A stretch of DNA of 64,000 nt from Paraburkholderia ginsengiterrae (GTDB taxonomy: Bacteria; Pseudomonadota; Gammaproteobacteria; Burkholderiales; Burkholderiaceae). Shown here one piece after another: positions 63,542 to 64,000 of the stretch (its first letter is position 1; every line of letters starts with the position of its first letter). Location of the stretch: positions 62,001-126,000 of the forward strand of contig NZ_LXKA01000076.1 in the NCBI RefSeq assembly GCF_001645125.1, written 5' to 3'. The notes below the pieces were generated by a model. The model made no database searches, had not been told where the DNA came from, and saw only the letters and a program-made list of their open reading frames with translations. Both the position numbers and the translations under genes were made by a program.

Positions 63542-64000
63542 CCGAGCCCCACGTTCTGAAAGATAATCGCGAACACGGCGTCCGCGAGAATCACGATGGT
63601 AATCGAGGTCACCACCGAGGTCGTCGTGCCTTCGCCGAGACTCTGCGAATTGGCCTTGATTCGGAAACCGAAGTGACAGCCGACGATCGCGATCAGCATG
63701 CCGAACGCGACACCCTTGCCAAGACCGATCCACAGATTCGCGACCGGCACCACGCCCGGCAGGGCCCGCGCGAAGTAGCTCATGTCGATCCCAAGGGCGA
63801 GCTTGGCGGCAAGCGCGCCGCCCGTGAGCGCAATGATGTTGGTCCACATGACGAGGAGCGGCATCGCCACGCCGAGCGCGACCACGCGAGGGAGGATAAG
63901 CCGCAGGCCATGCGGAATGCCCATCACGCGCATGGCGTCGAGTTCCTCGGTCACGCGCATCACGCCGATCTGCGAGGTGATCGCCGAGCCCGAGCGGCCG
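63538..64000 (-). CDS. MlaE family lipid ABC transporter permease, N-terminus outside window
   Basis: The visible 153 C-terminal residues belong to an MlaE permease: GRSGSAITSQIGVMRVTEELDAMRVMGIPHGLRLILPRVVA is the hallmark coupling region, then three helices and IKANSQSLGEGTTTSVVTSITIVILADAVFAII. The start lies right of 64000; MlaE proteins are about 260 residues, with an added STAS domain about 370 in some Burkholderiaceae. The reading frame is open to the window edge. Confidence 0.93.
   Translation of the reverse strand, partial: GRSGSAITSQIGVMRVTEELDAMRVMGIPHGLRLILPRVVALGVAMPLLVMWTNIIALTGGALAAKLALGIDMSYFARALPGVVPVANLWIGLGKGVAFGMLIAIVGCHFGFRIKANSQSLGEGTTTSVVTSITIVILADAVFAIIFQNVGLG

Overview
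The window is GC-rich, densely coded chromosomal DNA. Gene content and order (ctaC-ctaD cytochrome oxidase cluster, amtB-gshA-gshB-EIIA-ptsH-ptsI, dctABD, secB-grxC, dacA-dat-ybeD-lipB-lipA) point to a betaproteobacterium of the Burkholderiaceae, most like Paraburkholderia, and to a primary (core) chromosome. I see no prophage, insertion sequence, integron, CRISPR array, rRNA or tRNA. Most of what is here is housekeeping, so the interest lies in fusions, small proteins and promoter architecture.

Layout. 1-2.9 kb: a truncated MetQ-type methionine-binding protein, a chemoreceptor with a possible sigma-28 promoter, and a YciI-family protein. 3.0-13.7 kb: a complete aa3 oxidase locus, almost all on the minus strand: subunit II (fused to cytochrome c and OmpA domains), subunit I, a 44-residue assembly protein, Cox11, a DUF2970 protein, subunit III, SURF1, a degenerate SCO-like protein, heme A synthase, heme O synthase and SCO1. 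14-19.2 kb: bioC/comF divergent pair, trmL overlapping a macro-domain gene, gpsA, secB, grxC and a rhodanese. 19.3-23 kb: gpmA, ctpA, moeB. 23-31 kb: a PTS without a sugar permease (EI, HPr, EIIA-Man), glutathione synthesis (gshA, gshB) and glnK-amtB behind a near-perfect sigma-54 promoter. 31-34.8 kb: ubiK, comM, a DnaA-box-like intergenic region, a lipoprotein and a TlpA-like thioredoxin.

34.9-40 kb: dctA-dctB-dctD for C4-dicarboxylate uptake, with a sigma-54 promoter and inverted repeats in front of dctA, matching the sigma-54 activator DctD. 40-46.3 kb: a polyamine/phosphonate-type ABC transporter in one transcription unit with a glycerophosphodiester phosphodiesterase, facing a DeoR/GlpR-type repressor across a region with a perfect GlpR-like inverted repeat. 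46.3-52.6 kb: Na/Pi cotransporter family protein, HAD hydrolase, tauABC, and two small unknown membrane proteins, one of only 44 residues. 52.6-58.4 kb: lipA, lipB, dat, ybeD and dacA, interrupted by a LysR/DUF2917 pair. 58.7-64 kb: hydrolase, ferredoxin, VanZ protein and an MCE-type lipid ABC transporter cut by the window edge.

The genes form several working units: biogenesis and structure of one respiratory oxidase; nitrogen sensing and ammonium uptake; carbon/redox regulation by the PTS beside glutathione synthesis; lipoate synthesis; and envelope lipid transport.
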